From NCBI GenBank assembly GCA_904066235.2, contig CAJFCV020000004.1, positions 3,844,001-3,908,000 of the forward strand: 64,000 nt of DNA. The letters are read 5' to 3'. The notes under the pieces were generated by a model. That model did not search any database. It was not told the DNA's origin and was given only the letters and a program-made list of their open reading frames with translations. Below, one piece after another: positions 10,958 to 22,524 of the stretch. A program made the position numbers and the translations under genes. Numbering within the stretch: the stretch's first letter is position 1; the number at the start of each line of letters is the position of its first letter. Source of the stretch: Bursaphelenchus xylophilus. Lineage: Eukaryota > Nematoda > Chromadorea > Rhabditida > Aphelenchoididae.

Positions 10958-12513
10958 ATGTTTCTCTTCCCTTTTGTTTTGATACTATGTCAACGACTTG
11001 CAGCAACAAGTGTTGTTGAGATTCCAGTAACACCTTCTATGGTGGCATTGTGTAGGCAATGTTTTCCTTGTTTATAAATATAAAATTAACGTGTAACCTT
11101 TGCAAGTTTACAGCCGACACTTTATTCGTTGGGACGGGGAAACAAGAGATGGCTTTTCAGTTTTCCTTGACGACCTCTGAGATCAGCATTTCTGATGCGG
11201 AATGCAACAACACCTACGGGAAATGCGGAAAATATTGCAACCTACGTGAGCACAATAACTAATAACGCAGTAATGCCCCCACGTTTAGCCACTTTCTGCT
11301 CGCTATACTGTAGTCCAATGTGCTGCATTATGGACACGTGGGTGGAAACACGTTGTGATACACTATACAACAAGTATTTGCATAATTCGTCGAAATTGAA
11401 GATCCTCAACGATTACTGGAAGTCAGCGGACGGCCAATCACTTGGCGTTTGGGCTGAAGACCAAATATTTTTCAAAGATTCGGCCAGGAAAACAATGGAT
11501 TTGGGTACCTTGAAAATGGCGTTAAATGTCTATACAAGTGTGTTGAACGCCGAGTGGTCTATATCACTGTAAGCATGTATACATAACAGGGGTCCTTTAC
11601 TGAGGGCCCCTCTTAGGCGTCTAACTGCCAAATCCTTTTCCGTAGTAATCAAGTGTTGGCTGGTTATCAAACATGCCCGCAGAATCTCCGTGGTTCTTCT
11701 AGCTGCCCGCAAGTGCGGGCGCGCCCTCTCTTATATCAAAAAAATACCAAGTATTTACATCCTAGGGCCCGAGTTGGTCTCGCCCGTGATTCAACCTCAA
11801 AGAATTTTGTCAACGCTTTGAAGGAGCGTGGCTACATAAACTATGCTTTGTTCACCACTGTATTTTCTAACGAAAAGAGAAGATGCGCATTAATGTTTGG
11901 AGATTACAAACGAGAGGACTGTAAAAATGAACTGGCCGAATTTAAAGCCGCTGGTGACCGTGAGTGGATCTTAGACGCAGTAGGAGTCCGGTTTCTTGAT
12001 TACGAGTCGCGCCGGCGATATAGAGTAGGTCCTAACAGTCACTAAGAAATGGCTTAAGTGCTTGACATATTGTACATATACACATACGTTTCAGTTGCTC
12101 TTCACAGAAGACATTTCAATTTACATGCCTCGCCATGTCCTTGTTAGCTTTATCAACGCCGGGGCATTGACGTTTAAAGTAAGCTGCACCAATAATGTCA
12201 ACAACTCACGATTTAGCAATCTAGTATGTTTGCCCCTTCAAACACGTATGCCGTGAATCTCACAACATTTGATATAAATCAGCGGCAATTTTTCGCTCTC
12301 AGCAACTCATTTGCTCTCAATGTTACACTTCGTTCCATCAACGTAGCTGCTAATACAGGTGACCTACAAATACATGCGAACGCTTTGGACCCAAATCCCG
12401 ACAACGTGGAGTGGGCCGCTGGAGATGTTTTCTTCCGTGAATACTGCGTCTCGTTTGATTACGAACTAAACACTGTTGGATTCTCTGAACTGTTAGAAAA
12501 GCGGCGGTTGTAA
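10958..12513 (+). CDS. Secreted pepsin-family (A1) protein lacking catalytic aspartates
   Basis: Six exons join in frame: 10958-11051, 11114-11245, 11289-11568, 11646-12024, 12095-12178 and 12217-12513, about 421 residues. It begins with a signal peptide (MFLFPFVLILCQRLAA), so it is probably secreted or lysosomal. The pepsin fold is recognisable from LFVGTGKQEMAFQF (family 'iGTPpQ.f.v.'), ARVGLARDSTSKNFVNAL (family 'GilGLg'), CALMFGDYKREDC and, near the C-terminus, AAGDVFFREYCVSFDYELN (family 'iLGDvFiR.yy.vFD'). The first catalytic site, normally DTGSS after the F, reads SLTTS. The second, normally DTGTS, reads TEDIS. Both active aspartates are therefore gone and the product should be a non-catalytic pseudoprotease, perhaps a binding protein (inference). 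A truncated copy lies at 30551. An unspliced or misread exon could shift these alignments. Confidence 0.65.
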
Positions 12514-13165
12514 AATTGCAGTTTAATAAACACAGGTATATGAAATAAAACCTTAACATATCTTTATTTTTGACTGCATAAACGGTAATAAAACAGTCAC
12601 GGTTTCTGCAGTTTATTGCTCTCTAGATTTACCTGGGGTGTTTTACAGCTAGGAAATTTTTACATTGCGAAAGATTGCTGTGAGCCGATAAGGCCTAAAA
12701 GGGCACCTCCTAAACTTTTCTTTAAATTTTGAACACAAGTCGGGCATGAACTAAATAACAATTCCTGAAAGTTTTATCTCGCGCTTTTCGGGATAATCCT
12801 AGTGAACTTTTCTCGGAACACCACGCAAATTTTGACCAAGTTTTTACCAATTGAAGAGCTTTGTTTGGAGCTAAAGTAAACTCTGGCAGCTTGACAAGCC
12901 TTAAAATAACAAATTTGGTTAATACTACACCTTAATTAGTAGTTCCAACATAAAAAGATTTTTAAAAAAGGGGCAATTGAATCGTGATGCGAGAAAAGTT
13001 CTGAGGGGTTTTTTCACCATTACAAACCAAAATTAGGCAGCTAATGTTTACATATTCTGAATCAGAAAAATTATGCGAATTTTTTGATATATGACTCGAC
13101 CTGTAACTCCATACTCCATAGAAATACTTTCCTCGTAAAAAAAGGAAAGGCTAGTACTGGGCAAG
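12514..13165. other. Spacer with a decayed half of a CAAGG-type element
   Basis: 12600-12800 is duplicated at 31345-31540. It includes a GAACACAMGTCGG / CGCGCTTTT piece of the CAGGGGAAGTAC MITE family. 12985-13145 resembles the right arm of the element at 14297-14888 (GGCAGCTAATGTTTACATAT, ending ACTTTCCT) but has no matching left arm. No gene seen. Confidence 0.5.
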
Positions 13166-13188
13166 TTGCTCGTTAAACAATCCCCAAC

Positions 13189-13757
13189 TCACTCTTTGAT
13201 TAGCTCCGCTAGCCGGACCATCACTTCTTTCGTCTCATTCCACAATTTGATGGCCTTTTCTTCGCCTGAAGAGAAATTAAAATACGACTTTAAAAAATTT
13301 TCTTTCAACTCGCCCTTCATTCTCTTAATTTCCTGCCTAGCCTCGTCGTCAGCCACCAAAGGTCCCCTGTAAGTTCGCAGATCTAACGTGGTGATATACG
13401 ATGCGTACAAAAGCACATCATACGGGCATTTGTGTTGGACTCCGAACATCTCCGGCGCTTCATCTTTGGCTTTCTTTTTCATCACGGTGACTTCGAACAC
13501 TTTGCCCTCCCAATTTTCCTCACATTGAACAACAAAGTAGTTGAATTGTGAAAGTAATAACCAGCGGAACTTTTGGTTTAGTCGCTAATGTCATAGTTAG
13601 TCATAGTTAATATATTTATATCTTTTTAAAATTCGTCTTTTCTTACCAAAATTCGCTCAAAATTCGGGCTTTGCAGGTATCTTTGCTTCACATTTCCACC
13701 ATATTCTATGATAAAGTGATCGATAAAGCTGCGAAGAACCTCGGCGTTCATCCTCAT
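13189..13757 (-). pseudogene. A': 3'-truncated copy of gene A
   Basis: Nearly identical to the 5' half of gene A: exon 1 at 13757-13647 and exon 2 from 13569. The stretch MFEVTVMKKKAKDEAPEM is unchanged. Where A has an intron with a GC donor, A' has GCGAGT and no stop, so the intron sequence reads through as ELKENFLKSYFNFSS into WNETKEVMVRLAELIKE and a stop at 13189. A GTGAGT donor remains there, but no exons corresponding to A exons 4 to 7 occur downstream. It is cut off by the decayed element at 12985-13145. It is probably non-functional, or at best encodes a short N-terminal fragment. Confidence 0.6.
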
Positions 13758-13959
13758 TTGGGAAGATCCTCCGGGAAATTTTGTTTACTCGAGAAAATGA
13801 AAAAATATAGCGGGAAGAGAAAGAAAAAATGATGAGTCATGAAAAAAGCAAAGTTTTACACTGAGGAGATTAGTACCATATTATACTCTGTTCAGTCAAA
13901 GATAAGAGATTCCGTCGAGCAGTTTCCCCGTGCTTGCAAAAATTAATGAGCGCACTCAG

Positions 13960-14296
13960 CCTCACCTTTTTTTGCAGTAAGTTTAAGAGTTTCCCAGGTA
14001 GATTAGCATAAGTCAAGTCATATAAAAGTATCTCATAATTTACCAGTTCTCCCTCTTGTTGACTTGTGACAGTAAATTTTCACTCTAAAATTGTCTCTTT
14101 TTCCTAAGGAGCGGTTGTCCAAACGCCCTTTATATCTACGTTTGATCCTCCACCATAGCTTTAGAAGGAAAGACCGGGAACAGATCATCATATTGGCAAT
14201 GTTTATAGTGCATAAGTCGTTGTTCAAGACCCCTTCTTCTTGAAAATTGCACTTGCATATTATAGTTACCTTGGATAAGTTTGCCTCTTTTCCTCA
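13960..14296. pseudogene. A2' remnant
   Basis: Scraps matching the A2 region (TTACCTTGAGTAAGTTTGCC-like sequence, AGATTAGCATAAG) lie in the same relative place in the second block and continue at 14889-15010 after the inserted element. No open exon chain is left. Confidence 0.35.
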
Positions 14297-14888
14297 CAAG
14301 GAAAGTACTTTTATGGGGGCTCCTACTTTTTGACGGGACATATCTCAAAAAATCAGAAAAAATGTGCTGATCAAGGATATATAAATCTTAGCTGCCCATT
14401 TTAGGTTTTTAGGGGTGAAAACTCGATCGGAAGTTGACTTAAAGTCCTATATGAACCCCTTTTCGCTTAATTTTTCGCAGGTTTACAATTTTTATTTTGG
14501 CTTAAAATTATGTTTAATGAGTTTCTAAGACGTAATAAGTCAGTCTTGGCCCAAAAATTTATTTTTCTGACTTTTAACTTCAAAAAAAGTTGATTCAACC
14601 CAAAAGGGAAATCGAACTCGTGCGGCGTTCTCCCTCTTGATTCCCAGACTACGGCACTAACCACTCGGCCACACCGCTCTCTTCCGAAGGAAGAGACCGA
14701 CTGCGCTTTTTATCGTTTCGAATGCCTGCGCCTTTTGTAAGGAATTAGGCCAGTTTTGGGGCATTTTCACCCATAAAAACCCAAAATGGGCAGCTAAGAT
14801 TTATATATCCTTGATCAGCACATTTTTTCTGATTTTTTGAGATATGTCCCGTCAAAAAGTAGGAGCCCCCATAAAAGTACTTTCCTTG
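14297..14888. mobile_element. CAAGG-ended inverted-repeat element with 3-bp (TCA) duplication
   Basis: Arms of about 120 bases start CAAGGAAAGTACTTTTATGG and end in the complement ...ACTTTCCTTG. The flanks are TCA on both sides, and in the first block copy (about 8955-8970) the same sequence is uninterrupted. The arms contain TTAGCTGCCCA. The centre contains a tRNA-like segment. No protein is encoded. Compare 58956-59995. Confidence 0.75.
14606..14682 (-). ncRNA. tRNA-Ser-like sequence (pol III module) inside the element
   Basis: On the minus strand there is an A-box-like GTGGCCGAGTGGTTAGTGCC, an anticodon-arm remnant around CTGGGAAT and a B-box-like GAGTTCGATTTC, followed by TTTT. The acceptor and anticodon stems do not pair well, so it is a tRNA relic or pol III promoter rather than a working tRNA. 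Confidence 0.55.
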
Positions 14889-16947
14889 TCAAAACAGCCG
14901 CACCCAAGTTGTAAACGATGGATTGCTCTTCGTTCATCTGAGTCATTGTTATCTTTGATATTCTTTTTAAAGCAAGAATACATGTTATCGAGCATTTGTT
15001 GCCCCTAATTGACAAAGAGATGAGACTAAACACGGAGTGTCTTCAAGGTTTTATTGGATATTACATAAAATTTTCGGGTTTCAACGAAACGGACCTCAAA
15101 TGTGTGAGAATTCTGGTAAGTTGATAGATGGAATATACGTTAGAACTCTTTTTCAGCGCTTAACGCGACGTTCACGCCGCCTTTTCCTCGATGATTACTC
15201 CGTCGCCATTGAGTATTGGTTAGTCCCGATTTAAGTGTATTACTGTGTATATTAATGCCTTTATTCTATTTTTGAACAAAATAATTCTCAATCCTAGCAG
15301 ATTTCGCGTACACTATCCGCGCTGTTTCAGCGAAGACAAGCCACGTGTGAGAATTGCATTAACAGATGTTACGAAAAAGGAGGCTGAGCTAACGGTGGGG
15401 CATCTTTGTGGCCCGATTTGAATTGTTTAGTTTTTGGCCAAATCTTAAAATTCTTTTTTCCCCCTGAATCCTCAGACAACCCCATTTTGTTTGATACCAA
15501 ATATGTTATACATAGTAAGTGTATATATGGATGGTTAGTTATAAATTTCATTTTTCATTCCGTTCAAAAGTGTGCAATTCAGTCCACGGAGGCACTTTGG
15601 ACTAAAATTGGGGAATCAAGTCCATTTGGGCGCAAAGTTGCAATTTTAATCCGTTCTCCGGACTAAAATCAGCAAAGTCAGTTTACGGAACGAACAATTT
15701 TTTTTTTGTCCGCGGACTTTTTTCGTTTCTCCAGGCAACGGACCGAATTCAGCGATTTTGGTTTATCCAGCAAACTCTTCGGGGACAGTTGACCCCGGGC
15801 CCGGGGCTCAAAAAAAATTTTTTATTTCACTTGGTTCACGATGTATTTTCTGAATGAAGGAAACTGGGAATTTTTCCAAAAAGGAATTTTTACCAAGAGC
15901 AGGCTACCCCATTTGATTTTACGTCTAGATTGCCCGTTTTCTGGACGGATAACCCACCAAACTTTGTAATTTTGTGAAGCTTGTTGCCTCATGGATAATG
16001 TAAGTCAATTTATCTTTTTTTTCGCTAAAACAGTGTAAAAGTGGACAGTTATAGGTGTGCAAACTAGATTAATTTTACCATATAAAGACAGCTAATGTTA
16101 TGAAAGACCAGGTTAACCTTGAGTACCAAGTACAACATAAAATTTTCGTAAATTTAGCTGTGTCTGGTTGGAAATTGGTGTTACAATGAAGCTAAAAACC
16201 TATAAAACTGTCCAGGTATAAATGTAGGTCAGCGTACTGGGTTGTTTTACCATGCAAAAGTGGCAAATTTAACGTAATAGCAGTTTTAACGAGGGACCGA
16301 ACGCCAGGACCTAGTACAATATAAAATTTTTGTAAAACTCGCACCTTCTGGTTCGAAATTGACATTAGAACCAAGCTAACATCCTACTCTACCCTTAGCT
16401 ATAATTAAGTTTAAAAAGTTTTGGTCGAATCAACGAAATAAACATTATATTATCTATGGAGCAACAAGCTTCACAAAATTCTAAAATTTGATAGGTTATC
16501 CCAAAAGAAAACGGGCAATCTAGATAGGAAATCGAATAGAAAAGCCTACCCTTGGTAAAAATCCTTTTTTGAGCAAATCCAAGCTGTTATCAATCAGAAA
16601 GTACATCTTGAACATAGCGAAATAAAAAAAATTTTTGAGAAGAAGCCCGGGGTCATCTGTGCCTCTGTGATTTGTTTGGAATTTTCCAAACCACGGACAA
16701 CTCCAAAAAATCCGAGCAAACAAATCAAGAAGTCCATGGATCAAAAATCAGTGGACTAGATTTCCGGAAACCTGTCCACACGACGGACTGATTTGCGTTT
16801 GTCTGAACGGCAAACCAAAAGTGGCGATTTTTGTTTGCACCACGGACAGGATTTCCCGATTTTAGTCCAAAGTGCCTCCGTGGACTGAATTGCACACTTT
16901 TGAACGGAATGAAAAATGAAATTTATAACTAACCATCCATATATCTA

Positions 16948-17513
16948 CAGTTGTTGGATTTATTCTTGGAGTTCATTTTTTCGGTTGTTTTTTCGCTCTT
17001 TCCCGGTGTGTCCGGAAATGGAGCACGGTGCGGAAGAAAAATACGGTGGAATTTCCCCTCCCGAAAATCGACGATGAGAATAAGAACAAAAAATGAAGAT
17101 CAACCTGCAGAATTTGTCGAATAGCCCTTGGTGAAGGCATTCCCTCGGTTCTGGCCAAACTTCGTGTACTCATATGCGGATTTTCTCGGAATTTTGACAA
17201 AACTTCTTCAATTTTCAGCTCCATTCGTACCCATCGTTCTTGCTTTTTTTGTTTCCTGTTAACGCTGCCAATCTCAAGGAACTTATTCCACCAACGTCAA
17301 ATTGCCTTGCGATCTGGAGGTTAGGCATTACGTCCGTATTTCATCCTGTATTCCCTTTGAACATTTATCGCCGAGCCGTACTTGCCTTGCCAAACCACAG
17401 ACCAAGCTTTTTCTTCCACACCGTACTCCATTTCCGGACACACCGGGAAAGACCGAAAAAACAACCGAAAAACGACCGAAAAAAATGAACTCCAAGAGTA
17501 AATCCAATAACTG
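16948..17513. mobile_element. Tc1/mariner-type element with transposase N-terminal remnant
   Basis: Starts CAGTTGTTGGATTTATTC and ends with its complement, with TA on each side. Inverted ends are about 95 bases. The interior encodes a decayed transposase DNA-binding region on the minus strand. Confidence 0.7.
16973..17420 (-). pseudogene. Transposase DNA-binding domain remnant (DUF4817-like HTH)
   Basis: Minus-strand reading gives VQREYRMKYGRN, RWWNKFLEIGSVNRKQ and, in another frame, STRSLARTEGMPSPRAIRQI. These are the two helix-turn-helix motifs found at the N-terminus of many mariner-like transposases ('VQR.FR..FGR.PP.. .I.RW...F.eTGSv'). Stops and a frameshift interrupt it and no catalytic domain follows. 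Confidence 0.6.
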
Positions 17514-17544
17514 TAGATGAAACTTACTATGTATAACATATGTA

Positions 17545-20501
17545 CAGTGCGCGCCAAAATGATAGAGCCACTCAATTTTTCTGGATTTATTCTTTTATGG
17601 TTAGGTGGGCCAAGCCGGCATAATGCATATATGCAATAACATGATAGACCTGCACTACGGCCACCATAACTAAGGACTAGCCTGGCGCCCAATCCAAAAA
17701 AAATCAAAAATTCGGACCTTCCCCCTCGGTCGACGCGTCAAAATGATAGAGCCACCGGATTTTTCTCCTCGGTGGTGGCAGGCGGGGATCTATTGGTACT
17801 GTAGTCTGTTAATATTACTACTGCTATTCACTGCTGATGTGAAACGGTTACTGTAACTACCGGCCATACGGTAGCTTTTGGCAAAATTAGAAAATTTTCC
17901 AAATTTTGGGTAAAATCGACCGGAAATAAATTTTCGGACGGTTGTATCCGGGTGGAAATGCCTTCAAAACATATTAGAAGGCCTATATTTTCTAACAGTA
18001 ATCAATTTCCGTTGAAATCATATCGACCATATACAAAGAATGATATTATATTACTTTAGCAGATGGACAGATTCTATAATAATGTCAATTATGCCAATGT
18101 GGGAGCATGGAAGTAAAACCAAACTTCCTGCTAGACTGCAACACACGATATAGAATATTTTCATTTAACCTGGAAAGGCTGTAAAGTCTCGTACACCCTA
18201 GGAATAATGCCACAAGAGAAGCAATTCTGGTTCTCTAGATGACTACACCAAAGTTTCTCTGTAGTTGTTTATCATTACGTTATTGCTGAGTTAATCATGC
18301 TACGTTACGCACAAAAAGATCCGCACTCGTCGTTTCAAAACCCGAAGCCATCATATTCTGACGCTAGTGATGCCACCAAAATATCGTTTTTTCGGGTATA
18401 ACTTTGGTAAACTTCATAATACCGTTAGCAATTTGAATAAAGGAATTATTGAATTCGGTCCTGTTATAGTAATCTATGGTCCTTTTGCAATTGTACCACA
18501 AGTTCTGGGGCCGCTTCTCAGACTCATACATAAGCAATACACATTATTATAGAATCTGTCCATCTGCTAAAGTAATACAGTGTGTCCCAGGTTTTTGGTT
18601 CCACCCCATTTTTTGATCATATCTCGGGGGGTTTTCTCTCAAATGTCATGAAATTTTACACAAGTGTTAATCAACCTTTAAGAAAACGCTATGCGAAGTT
18701 TCATCCCATTTGACTTCAATACTCTGACATTATGGCGATTTTTTAAAAATTTTGGGTGTCCCAGGTTTTTGGTTCCACTTGGAGATTTGCGAGTTTTTGG
18801 TCCGGTTTTTGAACCAACCTGCTCTTAATACGATTCCTCGTGTTCTCTGTAGTATAAGAAAGGGTATTACATTTGGATCTATCGTACTTTATCGACGCAG
18901 TGGTCCCACGAGCCATCTCCGACCTTATACATGAAGTAAACATTGGTTTTGAAAAAAATCCCGATTAGTGATTTACTTCCGGCAAGAAACGACTTAGACT
19001 ACTTGTAGCAAATGTAGGGTGTAAAACAAACCGATACCGATTTGTTTGAAGTCATTTAATCGACCTGTTAAGTCATTTAAGCTACCGTATACCTTCTACC
19101 GTAAACTTCAAAGACCCTAAAAGTACAGAAAATTACTATCCATGGGAACTTTTTGCTCAGAAAATCAAACTCAGCATGACTTGTTAACAAACCTACAGTT
19201 GCATCATTGTTAACAAACATACAGCTGCATCTTATTGCTTGCTGAAATGTTCTATCCGCCGCAGGTGGTTGGTTCAAGGATAAATGGGTAAAAGCAAGCC
19301 TATTTTGGCCTATTTTTCGGAACTTTTTTGTAGAACGAACTTTACAGACCCGATTTATTTTGAAACGGCTAATGATTGTAGCATTACGTTTTCAGGCACG
19401 CTGCGTTCAAATTCGCCTTTCAAATTTTGTGATTCTCGTCCATTCCTCTTGGTATTTCGGGGTATAAAGTGTTACGGTAGCTGCTTGTTGAAGATGATAT
19501 GCCAAGAAAATACTCGAGATCATTGAGCAAGCCGCTTTTTTTCATCAAGTAGATGCACACTATATAATTTTACAGCATTGGCTAGTTTAATGCCCAAAAA
19601 ACTGCCTGACTTACTTTTTTTTCAGAACCAATCTTTATCTCATGTACAAGGTCGGAGATGGCTCATAGCGCCACTCCGTCGAAAAAGTAAGGCAGATACG
19701 AATGTAATACCCTTTCTAATACTACAGAGAACACGAGGAATGGTATTAAGAGCAGGTTGGTTCAAAACCGGACCAAAAACTCGCAAATTTCCAAGTGGAA
19801 CCAAAAACCTGGGACACCCAAAATTTTAAAAAAATTGCCATAACGTCAGAGTACTGAAGCCAAATGGGATGAAACTTTGCATAGCTTATTCTAAAAGGTT
19901 TATTAACACTTGTGTAAAATTTCATGACATTTGAGAGAAAACCCCCCGAGATATGATCAAAAAATGGGGTGGAACCAAAAACCTGGGACGCACTGTATAA
20001 TATCATTCTTTGTATATGGTCGATATGATTTCAACGGAAATTGATTACTGTTAGAAAATATAGGCCTTCTAATATGTTTTGAAGGCATTTCCACCCGGAT
20101 ACAACCGTCCGAAAATTTATTTCCGGTCGATTTTACCCAAAATTTGGAAAATTTTCTAATTTTGCCAAAAGCTACCGTATGGCCGGTAGTTACAGTAACC
20201 GTTTCACATCAGCAGTGAATAGCAGTAGTAATATTAACAGACTACAGTACCAATAGATCCCCGCCTGCCACCACCGAGGAGAAAAATCCGGTGGCTCTAT
20301 CATTTTGACGCGTCGACCGAGGGGGAAGGTCCGAATTTTTGATTTTTTTTGGATTGGGCGCCAGGCTAGTCCTTAGTTATGGTGGCCGTAGTGCAGGTCT
20401 ATCATGTTATTGCATATATGCATTATGCCGGCTTGGCCCACCTAACCATAAAAGAATAAATCCAGAAAAATTGAGTGGCTCTATCATTTTGGCGCGCACT
20501 G
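17545..20501. mobile_element. TA-target element with arms of about 550 bases
   Basis: Starts CAGTGCGCGCCAAAATGA and ends with its complement, TA outside. The arms run 17545 to about 18100 and 20501 back to 18540, the right arm being interrupted by the element at 18578. No transposase found, so it is non-autonomous. Confidence 0.75.
18578..19995. mobile_element. Innermost TA-target element, nested in the arm of another
   Basis: Starts CAGTGTGTCCCAGGTTTT and ends AAAACCTGGGACGCACTG, with TA on both sides. Removing it restores the outer element's arm exactly (GATATTA...TTACTTTAGC). Each arm repeats the block GTCCCAGGTTTTTGGTTCCA twice, about 180 bases apart. No coding sequence. Confidence 0.75.
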
Positions 20502-20534
20502 TATTTGGTATCAAATAAAATTGGGTTGTCTGAG

Positions 20535-21212
20535 GGGTAATTGAATATTCGGGTGATGCGCACTCGAGTAGTGAAAATTTGGGTGAGCAAACTCGGGTGG
20601 TGAAAATTCGGGTGATCGATTTTTGGGGTGGGTGAATATTCGGGTGAGGAAGAAAATATTGTATTGATGGTTAATAAATATACTGTAACAATATTAAAAT
20701 TTTTAAGTTGAAATTTTTGGTTTTCGAGCATAAGGCATCCAAAAATGAAGTCCGTTTCGCTCGAATATCAATGCCAACGCTATTATTATCGTTATAATGA
20801 GTAAAGGATTGTAAAATCAAATACTACTGATGACGCAAAATTGTAAATAATTAAAAATAAACTTTTTCATCAGTTTTTTGGAGCGTTTGATAATGGAGAA
20901 TTCAGATTCGCCAACAGGTCGGGCATTGATATTCGAGCGAAACGGACTTGATTTTTGGATACCTTATGCTCGAAAAACCTAAAAATGAATAAAAAACCAA
21001 AAATTTCAACTTAAAAATTTTAATGATGTTACAGTATGTTTATTAACCATCAATACAATATTTTCTACATCACCCGAATATTCACCCACCCCAAAAATCC
21101 ATCACCCGGATTTTCACCACCCGAGTTTGCATCACCCGAACAAGCGATCACCCGAGTACGCTCACCCGAATTTTCACCACCCAAGTGCGCACCACCCCAA
21201 TATTATCAACCC
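20535..21212. mobile_element. Fold-back with short tandem motifs in its arms
   Basis: Arms 20540-20790 and 20930-21210 are inverted copies. Their outer parts are built from repeats of ATTCGGGTGA / TCACCCGAAT; the inner parts share TTAAAATTTTTAAGTTGAAA. Confidence 0.6.
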
Positions 21213-22524
21213 CGGGAAAGATACCCCGACCTGTATATTTCGTCATGTGTGGAGCCGGTTGATATACTGTGGTTTATTCCGTATGTAGACAGTCTTACGT
21301 TGGGGAAATACGATGGGAAGCTGATTCGTGATGACGCAGTGGAAAGTGAATCGAAGAAGAGCAAATGTGAGGCTTTGAAATTACTGTAGTTATGCGATAT
21401 GTAATATGTATTTGATATGCTTGTGTATCTTTTAGTCATAAATAGATCACTTTATTTCACTTACGCGTTTATTGTATATCGCACTTTCCAGTTGATGACG
21501 AAGAAAAAGTTTGGAAGGAATACGAGGAAGTTACAATCCGCCTTATAAAGTCGCTAGAAAAGTAAGATCACCTTCAGTATTGAGCCCTTTTCGCAGTGTT
21601 AAGATGAAGAATATCGCTTGCAATATAGGACAAATAAAAGTCCTCTCCCACTTATTGATCGCTGATACTTGGATCGTCAGTAATGATGACTTTACTGTAG
21701 AGAGATATAACAAGCGTCTGATTGTTGAGGTCTCGAGCCCTCACAAATGCTTGGTAGACTTCCTGGACCTCGCATAGTAAGTCTATGTACATATATATAT
21801 AGCTAAATATTAGCGGGACAAAATGTGATGATACAGAGAAATTGGAAATTTTAATCTTGGACGGATACGAAGATTGCCATATCACTGACATACATAAGTT
21901 ACAGGAGTATTTGCCACTCTTGCAAAACATCATAATCTACTGGAATGTAGGTAGAACACTCTTAATCTCATCCTCTTTTGCATAGTATGACGGTGGAAAC
22001 CTGGCAACAGCCATTGTCGAACCTTTGATGGCAACAAAGTTTGAACGGCCAATGAAAATCACCATCGCGACGGATGATAGTTATGTAAGTATAAGATGAG
22101 AAAATTCATTCAAATTCTCAGTCGGACGACGATTATATCATAGAAATGGTAAATCTTATTCTGAAATGGAGGGAATTGGACCCAAATGTCAGCATCAAAC
22201 TCTGCATCACCGACAAATATGGAATTGAAGACCAACTTAGCGATGAGGTCTTACACGAGTTCAAAAAAATAGCGTCGACACCGGACTGGCCTCAAGAATA
22301 TAGCTTTCTTGGCGATCGGCTCGAAGTTATCGTGACTGAAGTAGGTTTTCGACCACATGTATCAAAGGAAATCGGATTTTTTAGGAAATTGATTGAGAGA
22401 AGAAGTGTTTATACCGTGAAATTTTACTCACAAATATTTGAATGAATTCTCATCCATATTCACCGTCACCTTTTACATACTTCCTTTCTTGTAACGCCAG
22501 ATTTACCATTTATTTTTTATAGCA

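Larger units (their letters stand above)
15471..20534. mobile_element. Fold-back element with two later insertions in its right arm
   Basis: Left arm 15471 to about 15660 (CTCAGACAACCCCATTTTGT, then TATGGATGGTTAGTTATAAA, then AGTCCACGGAGGCACTTTGG) is repeated in inverse order from about 16850, but the right arm is broken at 16948-17513 and 17545-20501. Joining the arm pieces restores one palindrome. Confidence 0.65.
15393..21235. mobile_element. Nested transposon insertion inside an exon of B'
   Basis: Gene B has continuous sequence where B' is interrupted here. Ends look like GGGGCATCTTT on the left and, on the complement of the right, GGGGTATCTTT, which may be one outer element's termini; no clear target duplication was found. 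Contents, outer to inner: a fold-back 15471-20534, with a Tc1/mariner element (16948-17513) and a long-TIR element (17545-20501) both in its right arm, the latter pierced by 18578-19995; and a second fold-back at 20535-21212. Confidence 0.7.
15020..22445 (+). pseudogene. B': paralogue of gene B split by a 5.8-kb transposon nest
   Basis: The exon chain matches gene B: exon 1 at 15020-15115, exon 2 from 15157 (donor shifted to a GTTAGT after TATTG, phase kept), exon 3 to about 15392. The reading frame then stops at an insertion and resumes at about 21238 with the rest of exon 3 (EPVDILWFIPYVDSL). The downstream exons are all open: VWKEYEEVTIRLIKSLE, KVLSHLLIADTW, DIHKLQEYLPLLQNI, VNLILKWRELDPNVSI, ending at 22445 (C-terminus FYSQIFE, longer than B). 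Because both halves are well preserved, the insertion is probably recent. Normal product is not possible unless the whole nest is spliced out. Confidence 0.65.

Noticed and set aside
14606..14682. Functional tRNA-Ser gene
   Set aside because: Acceptor and anticodon stems do not pair; it lies inside a transposon. Kept as tRNA-like.
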